64,000 nt of DNA from Scleropages formosus (GCF_900964775.1 NC_041827.1:1860001-1924000), one strand, 5' to 3'; shown: positions 22,105-34,757, numbered from the stretch's first letter. Notes: generated by a model not told the origin, from the letters alone. Translations and numbers: made by a program.

Positions 22105-22512
22105 ATACATTTACCTGACACTTTTCTCCCAAGCAACTTACAATGTTAAGATTACAATTACACACACACACATTTTCTGAACTGCTTGTGCCATACAGGG
22201 TCACAGAGCCTATCCAGCAACACAGGGCATAAGACCAGAGGGGGAGGGGACACACCTAGGACAGGACACCAGTCCATCACAAGGCACCTCAAGCAGGACT
22301 CAAACCCCAGACCCAGTGGAGAGCAGGACCCAGTCCAACCCACTGCACCACCACACCCCCAGGTTACAATTAATTACCCATTTATACAGCTGGGCAATTT
22401 TACTAGAGCAACTCAGAGTAAGTAGGTTGCTCAAGGGTACTACAGACAGTAGTGAGGCTCAAACCTACAACCTTTGGGTCCAAAGGCAGTTGCTCCAACC
22501 ACTAAACTTCAC
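22105..22512 (-). mobile_element. L2-tailed tRNA SINE, interrupted by a younger SINE
   Basis: Plus-strand order: tail CTGACACTTTTCTCCCAAGC, body AATTACCCATTTATACAGCT, head end CCAAAGGCAGTTGCTCCAAC (22480). The Rex3-tailed SINE 22161-22363 sits within its body. Confidence 0.75.
22161..22363 (-). mobile_element. tRNA-derived SINE (Rex3-tailed family), nested
   Basis: Duplication TTACAATTA at 22152-22160 and 22364-22372. It is inserted in the L2-tailed SINE. Confidence 0.92.
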
Positions 22513-22552
22513 AGCTTCATTGGGGAAGCTACTTTTCTTTCAGGTCCATGAA

Positions 22553-22690
22553 AAGATAGATAAGATAAGATAGAACTTTATTCATCCTGAAGGAAATTAT
22601 TGTGCCAGGATTGCTCAAACAGATTAACCACAACAATTAAATATAAAAGTAAAAAAAAAAGTACACAAAAAAGTAAGAAAGCAAAGTGGC
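22553..22690. repeat. Unclassified interspersed repeat end
   Basis: AGATAAGATAGA simple repeat followed by AACTTTATTCATCCTGAAGG, a pattern common at ends of fish retroelements. Family not recognised. Confidence 0.4.
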
Positions 22691-22729
22691 ACAGCACATG
22701 ATATTTCACCTTATATTACATTATTATAC

Positions 22730-22934
22730 ACACACACACACACATTTTCTGAACCGCTTGTCCCATATGGGGTCACGGGGAACCGGAGCCTACCCGACAA
22801 CTCAGGGCGTAAGGCCGGAGGGGGAGGGGACACACCCAGGACAGGACGCCAGTCCGCCGCAAGGCACCCCCAGCAGGACTCGGAACCCCAGACCCACCAG
22901 AGAGCAGGACCCGGTCCAACCCACCGCGCCCCCC
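22730..22934 (-). mobile_element. tRNA-derived SINE, target duplication split by Rex3
   Basis: The left target copy TTACATTATTATA is at 22716-22728. The right copy TTACATTACTATA is interrupted: its first six bases are at 22935-22940 and an intact copy is at 26319-26331, beyond the Rex3 insertion. Confidence 0.93.
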
Positions 22935-22940
22935 TTACAT

Positions 22941-25900
22941 CCATCCATCCATCCATCCATCCATCTTCCTCCGCTTTTATCCGGGGCCGGGTCGCGGGGG
23001 CAGCAGTCCGAGCAGAGTCCTCCAGACTTCCCTCTCCCCGCACACCTCCTCCAGTTCCTCTGGGGGAACCCCAAGGCGTTCCCAGGCCAGCCGGGAGACA
23101 TAGTCTCTCCAACGTGTCCTGGGTCTGCCCCGAGGCCTCCTCCCAGTGGGACAAGCCCGGAACACCTCCCCAGGGAGGCGTCCAGGAGGCATCCGGAACA
23201 GATGCCCGAGCCACCTCAACTGGCTCCTCTCGATGCGGAGGAGCAGCGGCTCTACTCTGAGCTCCTCCCGGGTGACCGAGCTCCTCACCCTATCCCTAAG
23301 GGTGCGCCCAGCCACTCTGCGGAGGAAACTCATTTCTGCCGCTTGTATCCGCGATCTCATTCTTTCGGTCATGATCCAGAGTTCATGACCATAGGTGAGG
23401 GTAGGAACGTAGATCGACCGGTAAATTGAGAGCTTCGCCTTACGACTCAGCTCCCTCTTCACCACAACAGACCGGTACAATGACCGCATTACTGCGGACG
23501 CCGCACCGATCCGTCTGTCAACCTGCCGCTCCATTTTTCCCTCACTCGTGAACAAGTCCCCGAGATACTTAAACTCCTCCACTTGAGGGAGCAACTCCCC
23601 CCTAACCCGGAGGGGGCAATCCACCTTTTTCCGACTGAGAACCATGGCCTTGGATTTGGAGGTGCTGATTCTCATCCCCGCCGCTTCGCACTCGGCTGCA
23701 AACCTCCCCAGTGCACGCTGCAAGTCTTGACTTGATGAAGCCAACAGGACCACATCGTCCGCAAAAAGCAGAGACGAGATCTCGCGGCCACCAAAACAGA
23801 CACCCTCCGTTCCCTGGCTGCGCCTAGAAATGCTGTCCATGAAGATAATGAACAGAATCGGTGACAAAGGTCAGCCTTGGCGGAGTCCAACATGCACCGG
23901 GAACAGGTCTGACTTACTGCCGGCAATGCGAACCAAGCTCCTGCTCCGGTCATACAGGGAACGAACAGCCCGTAGCAACGAGCCCCGAATCCCATAATCC
24001 CGAAGTACCCCCCACAGGATGCCACGAGGGACGCGGTCGAATGCCTTCTCCAGGTCCACAAAACACATATGGACTGGTTGGGCAAACTCCCACGAACCCT
24101 CCAGCACCCTAGTGAGGGTATAGAGCTGGTCCAGTGTTCCACGGCCAGGGCGAAAACCGCATTGCTCCTCCTGAATCCGAGGTTCGACTATCGGTCGGAT
24201 TCTCCTTTCCAGTACCCTGGCATAGACTTTCCCAGGGAGGCTAAGGAGTGTGATCCCCCTGTAGTTGGAACACAATCTCCGGTCCCCCTTCTTAAAAAGA
24301 GGGACCACCACCCCGGTCTGCCAGTCCAGAGGCACCGTTCCCGAACTCCACGCGATGCTGCAGAGGCGTGTCAGCCAAGACAGCCCCACAACATCCAGAG
24401 ACTTGAGAAACTCGGGGCGGATCTCATCCACCCCCGGAGCCTTGCCACCGAGGAGTTTTTTGACTACCTCAGCAACTTCAGCCAGGGTAATGGACGAGTC
24501 CCCCCCCAAGTCCCCAGCCTCAGCTTCCTCTACGGAAGGCGTGTCGGAGAGATTGAGGAGATCCTCAAAGTACTCCTTCCACCGCCCGAGAACATCCTCA
24601 GCTGAGGTCAGCAGCGCACCACTTCCACTGTAAACAGTGTTCGTGGAACACCGCTTCCCCCCTCTGAGTCGCCGGACGGTTTGCCAGAATCTCTTTGAGG
24701 CCGACCGAAAGTCTTCCTCCATGGCCTCGCCGAACTCCTCCCAAGCCCGAGTTTTTGCCGCGGCGACTGCCAGAGCCGCGCTCCGTTTGGCCCGTCGGTA
24801 CCTGTCAGCTGCTTCAGGAGTCCCATGAGCCAGCCAGGCCCAATAGAACTCCTTTTTCAGCTTGACGGCATCCCTTACTTCCGGTGTCCACCACCGTGTT
24901 CGGGGATTGCCGCCGCGACAGGCGCCAGAGACCTTATGGCCGCAGCTCCGAACCGCCGCCCCGACAATGGAGGCACGGAACGTAGTCCATTCAGACTCAA
25001 TGTCCCCCACCTCCCTCGGGACCTGGTTGAAGCTCTGTCGGAGGTGGGAGTTGAAGACCTCTCTGACAGGAGCCTCCGCCAAACGTTCCCAACAGACCCT
25101 CACTATGCGTTTGGGCCTGCCAGGTCTGTCCAGCTTTTTCCCCCGCCATCGAATCCAACTCACCACCAGGTGGTGATCAGTTGACAGCTCAGCCCCTCTC
25201 TTCACCCGAGTGTCCAAGACATATGGCCGAAGGTCAGAAGAAACGACTACAAAGTCAATCATCGACCTCCGACCTAGGGTGTCCTGGTGCCAAGTGCACT
25301 GATGGACACCCTTATGCATGAACATGGTGTTCATTATGGATAAACCGCGACTAGCACAGAAATCCAATAACAACTCACCGCTCGGGTTCAGATCAGGGAG
25401 GCCGTTCCTCCCAATCACGCCCCTCCAGGTATCACTGTCGCTGCCCACGTGGGCGTTAAAGTCCCCCAGTAGAACGACAGAGTCCCCAGTGGGAGCGCTT
25501 TCCAGCACGCCCCCCAGGGACTCTAAAAAGGCCGGGTACTCTACACTGCCGCTAGGCGCATAAGCACAAACGACAGTGAGAGACCGTTCCCTGACCCGAA
25601 GGCGTAGGGAGACGACCCTCTCATTCACCGGGGTAGACTCCAACACATGGCGGCTGAACTGGGGGGCTATTAATAAGCCCACACCAGTCCGCCGCCTCTC
25701 ACCCTGGGCAACGCCAGAATAGTGGAGAGTCCACCCTCGATCGAGGAGAGTGGTTCCAGAACCCAAGCTGTGAGTGGAAGTGAGCCCGACTATATCTAGA
25801 CGGTATCTCTCAACTTCCCGCACCAGCTCAGGCTCCTTCCCTGCCAGTGAGGTGACATTCCAAGTCCCAAAAGCCAGAGTTGGCGCCCGAGGTTTGGGTC

Positions 25901-26313
25901 GGCCGGGCACTCGGCCCCGACCACCGCCCAAATCACAATGCACCGGCCCCTTACGGTTTCTCCGGCAGGTGGTGAGCCCACCGAAGAGCGGCTCCACATC
26001 ATGGCTTCGGGCTGAGCCCGGGCAGGCCCCGTGGGCATAGACCTGGCCATCAGGCGCTCGCATGCGAGCCCCCCCCCCCCAGGCCTGGCTCCAGGGTGGG
26101 GCCCCGGTGACCCCATACCGGGCGGGGTAAACGAAAGCCTTGATTTTTCCTTCATAAGGGGTTTTTGAACCGCGCTTTCTCTCGTCTGTCATCCAGGACC
26201 TGTCTGCCATGGGAGACCCTACCAGGGGCATATAGCCCCAGACAACATAGCTCCTGGACTCATTCAGGCACTCAAACCCCTCCACCACGGTAAGGTGGCG
26301 GTTCACGGAGGAG
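22941..26313 (-). mobile_element. Rex3 (RTE-clade) LINE, nearly full length
   Basis: A 3.37-kb copy with target duplications CCCCCTTACAT (22930-22940 and 26314-26324) and a (GGAT)n tail. One frame of 811 codons from 26306 includes the whole apurinic-type endonuclease ([36 protein letters not shown]), the linker and the RT up to [12 protein letters not shown] then stands where Cys is expected, and the frame continues for 296 codons (MSPILFIIFMDSISRRSQG, LLFADDVVLLASSS, GRPRTRWRDYV). Because 811 plus 296 codons are open apart from this one stop, it is the youngest-looking LINE here. The 5' GTGGTGGAGGGGTTTGAG end suggests no truncation. Confidence 0.96.
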
Positions 26314-26331
26314 CCCCCTTACATTACTATA

Positions 26332-27420
26332 TTAAAATTTAAAACAATTGCACATGATATTGGATGGTTATATTGCTAGTAATGTTGAAAGAAGTAATGA
26401 TATTGCGCATAATAGTTATACAATTATACTTAATGTCTTGATGTTACCACTTTACTCCCTACAGAAGGGGGAAGAGTTATACAAATTGATGGCCACTGGT
26501 ATAAAAGACCTCCTGTGGCATTCTGTGGTACACCTCGGTGGTCTTAATCTACGGCTGAAGCTGCTCTGCTGTGCTTCCAATGTGGCATGGAAGGGATGAG
26601 AGGCATTATCCATAATACTGAGTAGTTTCCTCAGTAAATGTCTATGTAGGCCTCAGAAATTAACTTCTAATGGAATTCAAACTGAACTGCATAGTTTTTC
26701 TCCCACGTTATGTGAAGTGAGTGCTTTCCCTAGTTTTAATTAAAAGCACTCTGGTGTACTCTCTGAGGCCATTGAGAAAAGGATGGGCTATGTTGCGTAA
26801 TACATTTATTGTACTACATTTATCCTTGTAACTCTTTGTAATTCAAAATGAATATCACACTGCAGAAAATGAATGCAAAACATAAGAAGGTAAATGATGG
26901 AAATGAAAAAGGTAATGCAAAATGTTATGTTAAATCAAAGTGCCATACATGCCTAGTTCAGTTGTATATGTAGAACTTATTCCCAAGAGATCATCAGAAA
27001 CATAAAGGTTCCATACAACCATGATTGGACAGCAAGAGGACACAAGTGATCACTCAGGTCACCTGTTGAAGAAATTGTGTCCATTTTAGTGGAAGTGGTT
27101 ATTTTATGTAAATATAATTGTGGTCTGGTTTTGGGGATCAGGAACGCATACAAATTTTCACCATTGAAACTAATGGCAGTTATGTCTTCACTTTATGAAA
27201 ATAAGGCTATGAATGATTTCTTGGGAACAAATTACCTTTGCAGGGAAATGAAAGGTGGTAAATATTTTTTAGCAATGGTAAATTTAATGGATTGTTTCTA
27301 GTTGTCTAGGCATTGAATATCACATTTTTTTTGTCAAGTTTTGCAATGAATTCATTAAATGTTTGAAAGCCTTTTTTTCTTTCTCTTTTTTTGGCTCTAA
27401 GTAAGACATGTATTACTAGT
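26332..27420. other. No gene seen
   Basis: AT-rich intergenic DNA between receptors 3 and 4, with short open frames only and no conserved motif. Confidence 0.5.
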
Positions 27421-27594
27421 TCTACCCAGGGATGGTGGTGGAGGTAGACTCAGGTGAACATTGCCCGCCAGATGTTTGCTCTGACCGCCAAATATTTGCT
27501 CTACCCCCCAAGTACTGCCTTTCCTAACATGACTATTCCCACCCATTACATTTCACTGCCCTTTCCGTCAAAGCAGTCCAGAACTGGGCCTGGT

Positions 27595-27710
27595 TCCAAT
27601 AGCAGAATATTTACTGTTAGTCTGTCTTTAGGCCTCAGTAGAAAGTAGCAAAGACACTAGGTGATACAAAGTGTACCTGAGTGTCCATTATTACATGGAA
27701 CCCATATATA
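27595..27710 (+). repeat. Diverged copy of the 44-kb repeat unit
   Basis: GTCTGTCTTTAGGCCTCAGT followed by AAAGTGTACCTGAGTGTCCA matches the words at 44322-44400, 44729-44805 and 55187-55265. This makes it an old interspersed unit of unknown type. Confidence 0.5.
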
Positions 27711-27817
27711 TGGATGCTAAGAACATGAAATTGTATTCTTTTTCTTCTTGTTTTCTTCTGTAACCATGGACACAGGATCCACAAAAATTAGTAAAACATG
27801 AGAAAAAAGTTAAAGAT

Positions 27818-28012
27818 ACACACACACATTTTCTGAACCGCTTGTCCCAAACAGGGTCGCGGGGAACCGGAGCCTACTCGGCAACACAGGGCGTAAGGCC
27901 GGAGGGGGAGGGGACACACCCAGGATGGGACGCCAGTCCGCCCCAAGGCACCCCAAGCGGGACTCGGACCCCAGACCCACCAGAGAGCAGGACCTGGTCC
28001 AACCCACTGCGC
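27818..28012 (-). mobile_element. tRNA-derived SINE, head-truncated
   Basis: It ends at CACTGCGC, lacking the last part of the tRNA-like head, so the copy is 5'-truncated. No clear duplication. Confidence 0.85.
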
Positions 28013-28297
28013 TGGAAATGAGACTACGTAATAATCTCAGATAAGACGGACAGTGAATCATCAGGACCTGTATTTTGTAATTACTTAAAAATATAAATAA
28101 AGTAATTTATGAAGTAAAAAATAATTTCTACAGCTATCATTTCATTATTGGCACTTCAGAACAATTAATTCAAACAATAATTATTATAATATTAAAGACC
28201 ATGCAATATTTTATGACAATGAAACAGTATTGAGAAAAATTGTAGTAAAAATGAAGATATCTTAGACAGAAAATAGCAACGTGAAATACGAGAACCA

Positions 28298-28518
28298 CAC
28301 ACACACACACACACACACACATTTTCAGAACCGCTTGTCCCTTACAGGGTCACGGGGAACCGGAGCCTACCCGGCAACACAGGGCGCAAGGCCAGAGGGG
28401 GAAGGGGACACACCCAGGACGGGACGCCAGTCCGTCGCAAGGCACCCCAAGCGGGACTTGAACCCCAGACCCACCGGAGAGCAGGACTGCGGTCCAACCC
28501 ACTGCGCCACCGCACCCC
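28298..28518 (-). mobile_element. tRNA-derived SINE (Rex3-tailed family)
   Basis: Target duplication ATACGAGAACCA (28286-28297) and ATATGAGAACCA (28519-28530), one difference. Confidence 0.93.
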
Positions 28519-28530
28519 ATATGAGAACCA

Positions 28531-29613
28531 GTATTGCTATAATTGTGATGCAACTGCAATACAGCTTTGTTGGATTGAGCATTTCATACAGACATCCAGT
28601 TAAGACAATGAACTAATTTTATTTTCCATGTAGTTCACTTGCTAACCAATGTGGTACAGCAAATGGAATGTATTCGAAAGAAATTAAAATAGAGGTAATT
28701 AGCATGAGTCCAGCTGGGTTACTGTTAATAACATAATAACATCAAACTAACATGGCCACCCCAAGACCTGCAATAGCCTTCTGCAACACGGTATCCACTG
28801 CAGTAACAATTATTTATGTTTTAAAGGTCATATGAAATTATTAAAGACACAAAAATGGAGCAGGAATTAATTCTCTGACATGTTGACGGAACTTCTTATG
28901 TAAAAACAAATTATAGTTCATAAGTAGGACTCCAGAGGGACCAGTGGAAACAGTGTACACTGCTGTCAAGTAGGTAGTCTCAGGTTGTTGTTATTCTTTC
29001 CGTTAAGTTAGACTTATGAAGGTATTAGGGAGTCATTTAACATTATTTCAGAACCACAGCTGGTTCCCTGCCCTCTGTCACCTCCTGGGAAATTTGTGGC
29101 TCCACAGGTAATTACAGGGTTCCAGCAACAGGCAGTTTTAATTGGGAGCATTGGGACAGCTGGTTATGTTCTCACATGCTTTTTCAGCTCTTTGCTCTAA
29201 GGGACACTTTTCTCCTGCCTACCAAACCTGTGCCTGGGCATGTTTAACAGAACAGGTGAATGAAAGCAACTGCAACTGGCAGGTTTGGAACTGTTTAGGG
29301 TTGGAGGCTTCAGCAAAGCCTTCCTATAATAGATATAAATCTGAACATAACATTTATTACAAAAATTAAATATGAGGTTTAAGAATGTTTTAAACATTTA
29401 AAATCCTACAAATGCTGGTCATTTAAATGTTTCTCAGACCTCAGAGTTGTTATGTTGTCAGTGACTGCTAAGACCAAAAGCTGGCAGTGCTTATGAAACC
29501 TACAGTGTCTGTGGCACCCCAGGACCTGCCAGGTTAGAGGAGAGACCAGGCATGGGGTGATAGGTGCTAGTTTATAAGTCAGTTGTCAATGAATGCAACT
29601 AATACTCTCAGAG
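28531..29613. other. No gene seen
   Basis: AT-rich intergenic sequence with only short spurious frames. Confidence 0.45.
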
Positions 29614-29624
29614 ACAATGAAAAC

Positions 29625-29832
29625 ACACACACACACTTTCAGAACCGCTAGTCCCATATGGGGTCGCAGGGAACCAGAGCCTACCCAGCAACACAGGGCA
29701 TAAGGCCGGAGGGGGAGGGGACACACCCAGGACAGGACGCCAGTCCACCGCAAGGTACCCCCAGTGGGACTCAAACCCCAGACCTACCAGAGAGCAGGAC
29801 CTGGTCCAACCCACTGCGCCACTGTGCCCCCC
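29625..29832 (-). mobile_element. tRNA-derived SINE (Rex3-tailed family)
   Basis: Perfect 11-bp duplication ACAATGAAAAC (29614-29624 and 29833-29843). Confidence 0.94.
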
Positions 29833-30161
29833 ACAATGAAAACATTAAAAACAAAATTAATGGGCTCTGACAACAAAAAGAACAAATGACTGAGCATTTT
29901 TATCCAGAGGATACATCACAAAACTATAACAGAGCTCAACAATAAGGAAAATTACAGGATAATCATTTCCTGAACAAAACACTCCAAGTAACTAAGTCTA
30001 CGATATAGATTCGGACACAAAGAAAACCTGTCAAAGCTCTCATATCCATCTCCACAACCTAAAAGAACTTTTCTCTTCCAAATGTCTGTTTTTACACAGT
30101 GTCACCTTGTTCCAGTTTTCCACCCCGAGTGATTGCAGTGGTTATGGCCTATAAGATGGCA

Positions 30162-30370
30162 ACACACACACACACACACACTTTCTGAACCGCTTGTCCC
30201 ATACGGGGTCGCAGGGAACCGGAGCCTACCCGGCAACACAGGCCATAAGGGGGGAGGGGACACACCCAGGGCAGGACTCCAGTCTGTCGCAAGGCACCCC
30301 AAGCAGGACTCGAACCCCAGACCCCCTGGAGAGCAGGACCCGGTCCAACCTACCACACCGCCGCGCCCCC
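30162..30370 (-). mobile_element. tRNA-derived SINE (Rex3-tailed family)
   Basis: Well-matched copy with (CA)n tail and a short internal deletion in the G-rich segment. I could not find a convincing target duplication. Confidence 0.88.
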
Positions 30371-30464
30371 CGAGACAGTAACATTCTCACCATAACATTT
30401 ACAAGAGCTGATCACTCCTTTTGTCCCAGAAAGTGCCTGCTTACTGGGTGATCTCACTCAAAAA

Positions 30465-31087
30465 GGGTCCAGAACTGAAAGCCTTTAGTCTCCATTGCAG
30501 TGGAATGAATTCCCTCTCTCCCTCAGAACTACTGAATCCTTTCAAACATTCAATAAGGGTTTCAAAGCACATCTCTTTCAGACCTGCTACTCTCCTGATC
30601 TTCTGTGAGCTGCACAAATTTGCATCAGACCTTCTGTTGAATTATCACCATCACATTTCCTATATGATTTTCAATTCTATAGGCTACTACTTAAAATAAA
30701 TGTGGTGGCAAACTAAAGTTTTTTGTCAATTATGGAATGCAGCTTTTATACTTTTTTATAGTCATGTATGGTGTAAATGTTCATGCACCGTAACTTTATG
30801 ATCCTCCCCAGATAAGCCTTTACACAGCCACTACTCCTGTATTGTATGTAAATGTTTGTGTACCTTAAAAAAAAAAATTTAGTACTGTTATCTATCTTGC
30901 GTTTTATGCACCTACTGGAGAGATGAACGTCAGGGCATCAAGTGGAAAGTAACAAACTAGGTTTACTTAAGAATCACATCTGTCTCTTTTTCCTAATGTA
31001 ATGCACAAATTTGTATTTTCACTGAGATATACGTCGCTTTGGAGAAAAGTGTCTGCTAAATGAATAAGTATAAATGTAAATGTAAGT
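30465..31087 (+). mobile_element. L2-clade LINE, 3' end
   Basis: The plus strand encodes WNEFPLSLRTTESF then a lysine-rich HLF-type end, the L2 C-terminus. The 3'UTR words TTCATGCACCGTAACTTTAT and GCGTTTTATGCACCTACTGG and the tail CGCTTTGGAGAAAAGTGTCT follow. Inverted relatives are at 2.2 and 49.2 kb. Confidence 0.78.
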
Positions 31088-31140
31088 AGTTACATAAAAC
31101 TTTCTCTGAATATCAACAATTCTCAATCACATTTGTAATA

Positions 31141-31363
31141 CACACACACACACACACACACATTTTCAGAACCGCTTGTCCCATACGGGGTCACGGGGAA
31201 CCGGAGCCAACCTGGTAACACAGGGCGTAAGGCCGGAGGGGGAGGGGACACACCCAGGACGGGACGCCAGTCCGTCGCAAGGCACCCCAAGCGGGACTCG
31301 AACCCCAGACCCACCGGAGAGCAGGACTGTGGTCCAACCCACTGCGCCACCGCACCCCCTCCT
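31141..31363 (-). mobile_element. tRNA-derived SINE (Rex3-tailed family)
   Basis: Perfect 13-bp duplication CACATTTGTAATA (31128-31140 and 31364-31376). Confidence 0.95.
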
Positions 31364-31464
31364 CACATTTGTAATATTTAAAAAAAAAAAAAAAATTACA
31401 ATACATTACGTAAGTAGCTGCATGAAGGTTTATCCGTTATTCCACAGGTATTATGTCAAAGTTA

Positions 31465-32345
31465 GAAAATTAACATTTACACATTACATAAAGTTAAGAG
31501 ATCATGGGTGAAGTGAGTCTGGAAGAGGTGAGTTTTCAGACCCTTTTAAATGTGTAGAGTAATTCAGCAGTTCTGAGTGAGAGGGGGAGGTCGTTCCACC
31601 ACAATGGAGCCAGAACAGAGAACCTTTGTGCTTTTACTTTTGAACCTTTTCTGCGTGGGACCACCAAGAGGGCAGAGGGAGAGGAATGTAGCAGTCTGGT
31701 TGGGGTGTAGTGGATGATCAGGTTTTGTAGATATCTGGGAGCGGTTCCATTGATGCTTTTGTAGGCCATAACCAGGGTCTTTGAACCGGGAAACTATAGG
31801 AAGCCAATGCAAAGAGACGAGGAGGGGAGATATGTGGGAATGCTTCGGCAACTGAAACACAGCTCGTGCAGCAGCGTTCTGTATCAGCTGTTAGAGGTTT
31901 GATGGCAGTAGCGGGAAAGGCCACACAGGAGAGAGTTGTAGTAGTGCAGGTGGGGTTTCATAATGTCCTGGATAAGTAGTTGCACAGAGTCTGTTGTTAG
32001 ATAGGGATGGATCCTGCGGCTGTTGTGCACGATGTATCTGCAGGTCCGAGCGATCAGGGCAAGCAGATGCCGAGAACTTGTCTGTGACTGCATTGATTTT
32101 GTCTCTAAAAAAACAAAGCAAAGTCATCAGCAGTGAGAGAAGATGGGGAAGGAGGTGGCAGAGGACAGAGTAGTGATGAGAGGTGGTGAAGATGCTGTAC
32201 TGTGCTGATGTTGCACAGTTCATTTGCCGTAGACACCTCTGATGTTTGACGCATGATCCCTCGCAGAACACAGTGTTGATGGCAGAAGTCATGTAGAGCC
32301 AGAGGAATCCCTTGGAGGACTCCCATAGTTAGACTCCCTTGTCTT
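31465..32345 (-). mobile_element. L2-clade LINE, RT C-terminal part
   Basis: Minus-strand pieces in successive frames: SLTADDFALFF, YLTTDSVQLLIQ, LPKHSHISPLLVSLHWLPI, YKSINGTAPRYLQNLI and LAPLWWNDLPLSLRTAELL. This order matches the L2 RT end. It is frameshifted several times and both ends are truncated. Confidence 0.8.
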
Positions 32346-32651
32346 TGCCTCATGAGCCTTCGGATCTTCAGGCTGCTGCTCTAGCTGCTGCTGCACTTCA
32401 GCTGCAGAAATTTGAACCAGGCTAATTCACATCAACTAAGAGGCGAAATCGAAAGGACTCTGAGAATTGTAACAAAGACAAACAGAACAAAGGGGGTAGC
32501 ACGATTAATAGAAGTGCCTGAGAGACATGCAGTCTACAGTATGGGAGACAGTTTAGCTCTCCACTCACTCTGACAAACCACAGATTGAATAAAATAAATA
32601 CATATAATCGAAAACCGCACAAACACAAAACAGATCACGTTTTTCTATAAG

Positions 32652-32847
32652 ACGGGGGTGCGGTGGCGCAGTGGGTTGGACCGCAGTCCTGCTCTCTGGT
32701 GGGTCTGGGGTTCAAGTCCCGCTTGGGGTGCCTTGCGGCGGACTGGCGTCCCGTCCTGGGTGTGTCTCCTCCCCCTCCGGCCTTACGCCCTGTGTTACCG
32801 GGTAGGCTCCGGTTCCCCGTGACCCCGTAAGGGACAAGCGGTTCTGA

Positions 32848-32878
<31 letters not shown>
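32652..32878 (+). mobile_element. tRNA-derived SINE (Rex3-tailed family)
   Basis: Perfect 12-bp duplication TTTTTCTATAAG (32640-32651 and 32879-32890); very close to the family consensus, so probably young. Confidence 0.95.
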
Positions 32879-32882
<4 letters not shown>

Positions 32883-33392
32883 TCTATAAGCACAACTACA
32901 TGATATACGATAAGAATGCAATAAGTTTGAGATGAATGTTGCCTTGAAGTCAAGTGTCTACAAATAACAAATACATGTAAATGTGAACGTAAATGTAAAT
33001 TAATGGTGATCACCAGTAAAACATCTATGTACTGGTTCTGTTTTTTCATTTTTATTTCCATTTCTTTATCGAGCTCCTGCACCGATGTCAGCTTTACACA
33101 GATGACAGGCCACTGTGATTCCTTTCGTGAGAACAGCAGTAATGGAAAAAATGTACAAAGGAGAGAAACTTGAATGACTTGGACAGCACTTACAGCATAC
33201 TGTGTAAATACACAGGTCACGAGAATCATTCAGTGAATATGTGCCTCTCTCATTACTCACTTTAAACAGTATGTAAGAATGATTTTTTTTGTTATTTCTG
33301 TTGCACTATTTTGATATTTAACTGGCCACATGTTCACTGTATTTCCTTCCAAGAATTCATGACAATGTGATTGTTTACTAAAGTTTCAGACT

Positions 33393-33600
33393 ACACACAC
33401 ACACTTTCTGAACCGCTTGTCCCATACATGGTCGCGGGGAACCGGAGCCTACCTGGCAACACAGGGTGTAAGGCCAGAGAGGGAGGGGACACAAGCAGGA
33501 CAGGACACCAGTCTGTCGCAAGGCACCCCAAGCGGGACTCAAACCCCAGACCCCCCAGATAACAGGACCCAGTCCAACCCACTGCATCACCGCACACCCT
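33393..33600 (-). mobile_element. tRNA-derived SINE (Rex3-tailed family)
   Basis: Perfect 11-bp duplication AGTTTCAGACT (33382-33392 and 33601-33611). Confidence 0.94.
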
Positions 33601-33734
33601 AGTTTCAGACTGAACCCACTAAATATTTCACCACTCCTAATACGGATATACAGTTCGGTAAAATAGGGATTAAGGATATGATTTGTGACCTGATGATTGG
33701 CAGGCAAAGTTACACTCCAAATCTCTACTGCAGT

Positions 33735-33832
33735 ACATTTGAGAGGAGGGTAAGGTGGTAGTTGTGTGCTGCCTTCTATTCTGAAGGTGTTTGGTTCAAG
33801 TCCTGCTCCTGCTGTACACCGCTTCATTGTGT
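33735..33832 (+). mobile_element. Head fragment of an L2-tailed SINE
   Basis: AAGGTGGTAGTTGTGTGCTG and box B-like GGTTCAAGTCCTG; body and tail are absent. Confidence 0.45.
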
Positions 33833-34169
33833 TACAAACTTTTAAAGATGCAAATTGATTGTTTTAAAATGCATTTTTTACTTACTGCATTTTATAAAAG
33901 CCTGCTGTGTCCCATTTTTACCTTCTAAGGTGACAGGCGGCAGTAAAACACACACAAATAGAAAAGGTGCTTGATGCCACTTTAATACATCTCACTTCTC
34001 TATTGTTTACTGCTGCTGTTTGTTTTTCCTGAGCAGCAGCCAGGTGATAAACATTGCACAACTTTATTAAATGGGTGAACTGACAATCAAAACTCATAAG
34101 GACAGATTGCGTAGAGAAGGCATTTTTATTCTCATTTTCATTGTCATTTTAAATGAGCTTCAGTATTAA

Positions 34170-34372
34170 TATACCAGGTACTGTGGTGGTTAAAGCAAAA
34201 GGAGATGAATTGAATTCCACCTCCCACTGCGATACCCTTGAGCAAGGTAGTCGCTCTGAAAAACATCCAGCACAACAAATTAGTAAATAATAAACACCTT
34301 AATACGCACATTTAACATTGTAAGTCACCTTGTGGAAAAGTGTCCAGTTAATGAATAATAAATAATAATGTA
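34170..34372 (+). mobile_element. L2-tailed tRNA SINE, degraded
   Basis: GTGGTGGTTAAAGC head, ATACCCTTGAGCAAGGTAGT body, and tail TAACATTGTAAGTCACCTTG then GAAAAGTGTCCAGTTAATGA. Confidence 0.62.
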
Positions 34373-34757
34373 GCTCAAGCAAAATAAAAAAAATACTATA
34401 GCTGTATCTGAGATATTTACAGAACTTACCAAGGGTATGTATTGAGGGATTAACTTTAACTGATTGTGAATAAGGAGGAAAACTGACTTTGGAATTACAA
34501 AAAACCCAACATAATTAAGAAAATGTAAAACACGCAAACACTTTATACATAAGTTCTGAGAACAAAAACTGTGTACATATGAAGACTTTCATGATTTCAT
34601 AAATATAACTCATATCAATTTATACATAGTTTGAAAAATTGTTTATTAAATGTATACCAGTAACTATGCAATTATTTCTGCAGTTCTCACATCCCAAAGA
34701 GCTACTATTGCTTACAATTTTATGATTTTTATTATACTGTTCTGAAGGAAAAATTGC

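Noticed and set aside
28296-28320. CRISPR-like or minisatellite arrays in the CA/TG runs
   Set aside because: They are plain dinucleotide tails of SINEs with no spacers.
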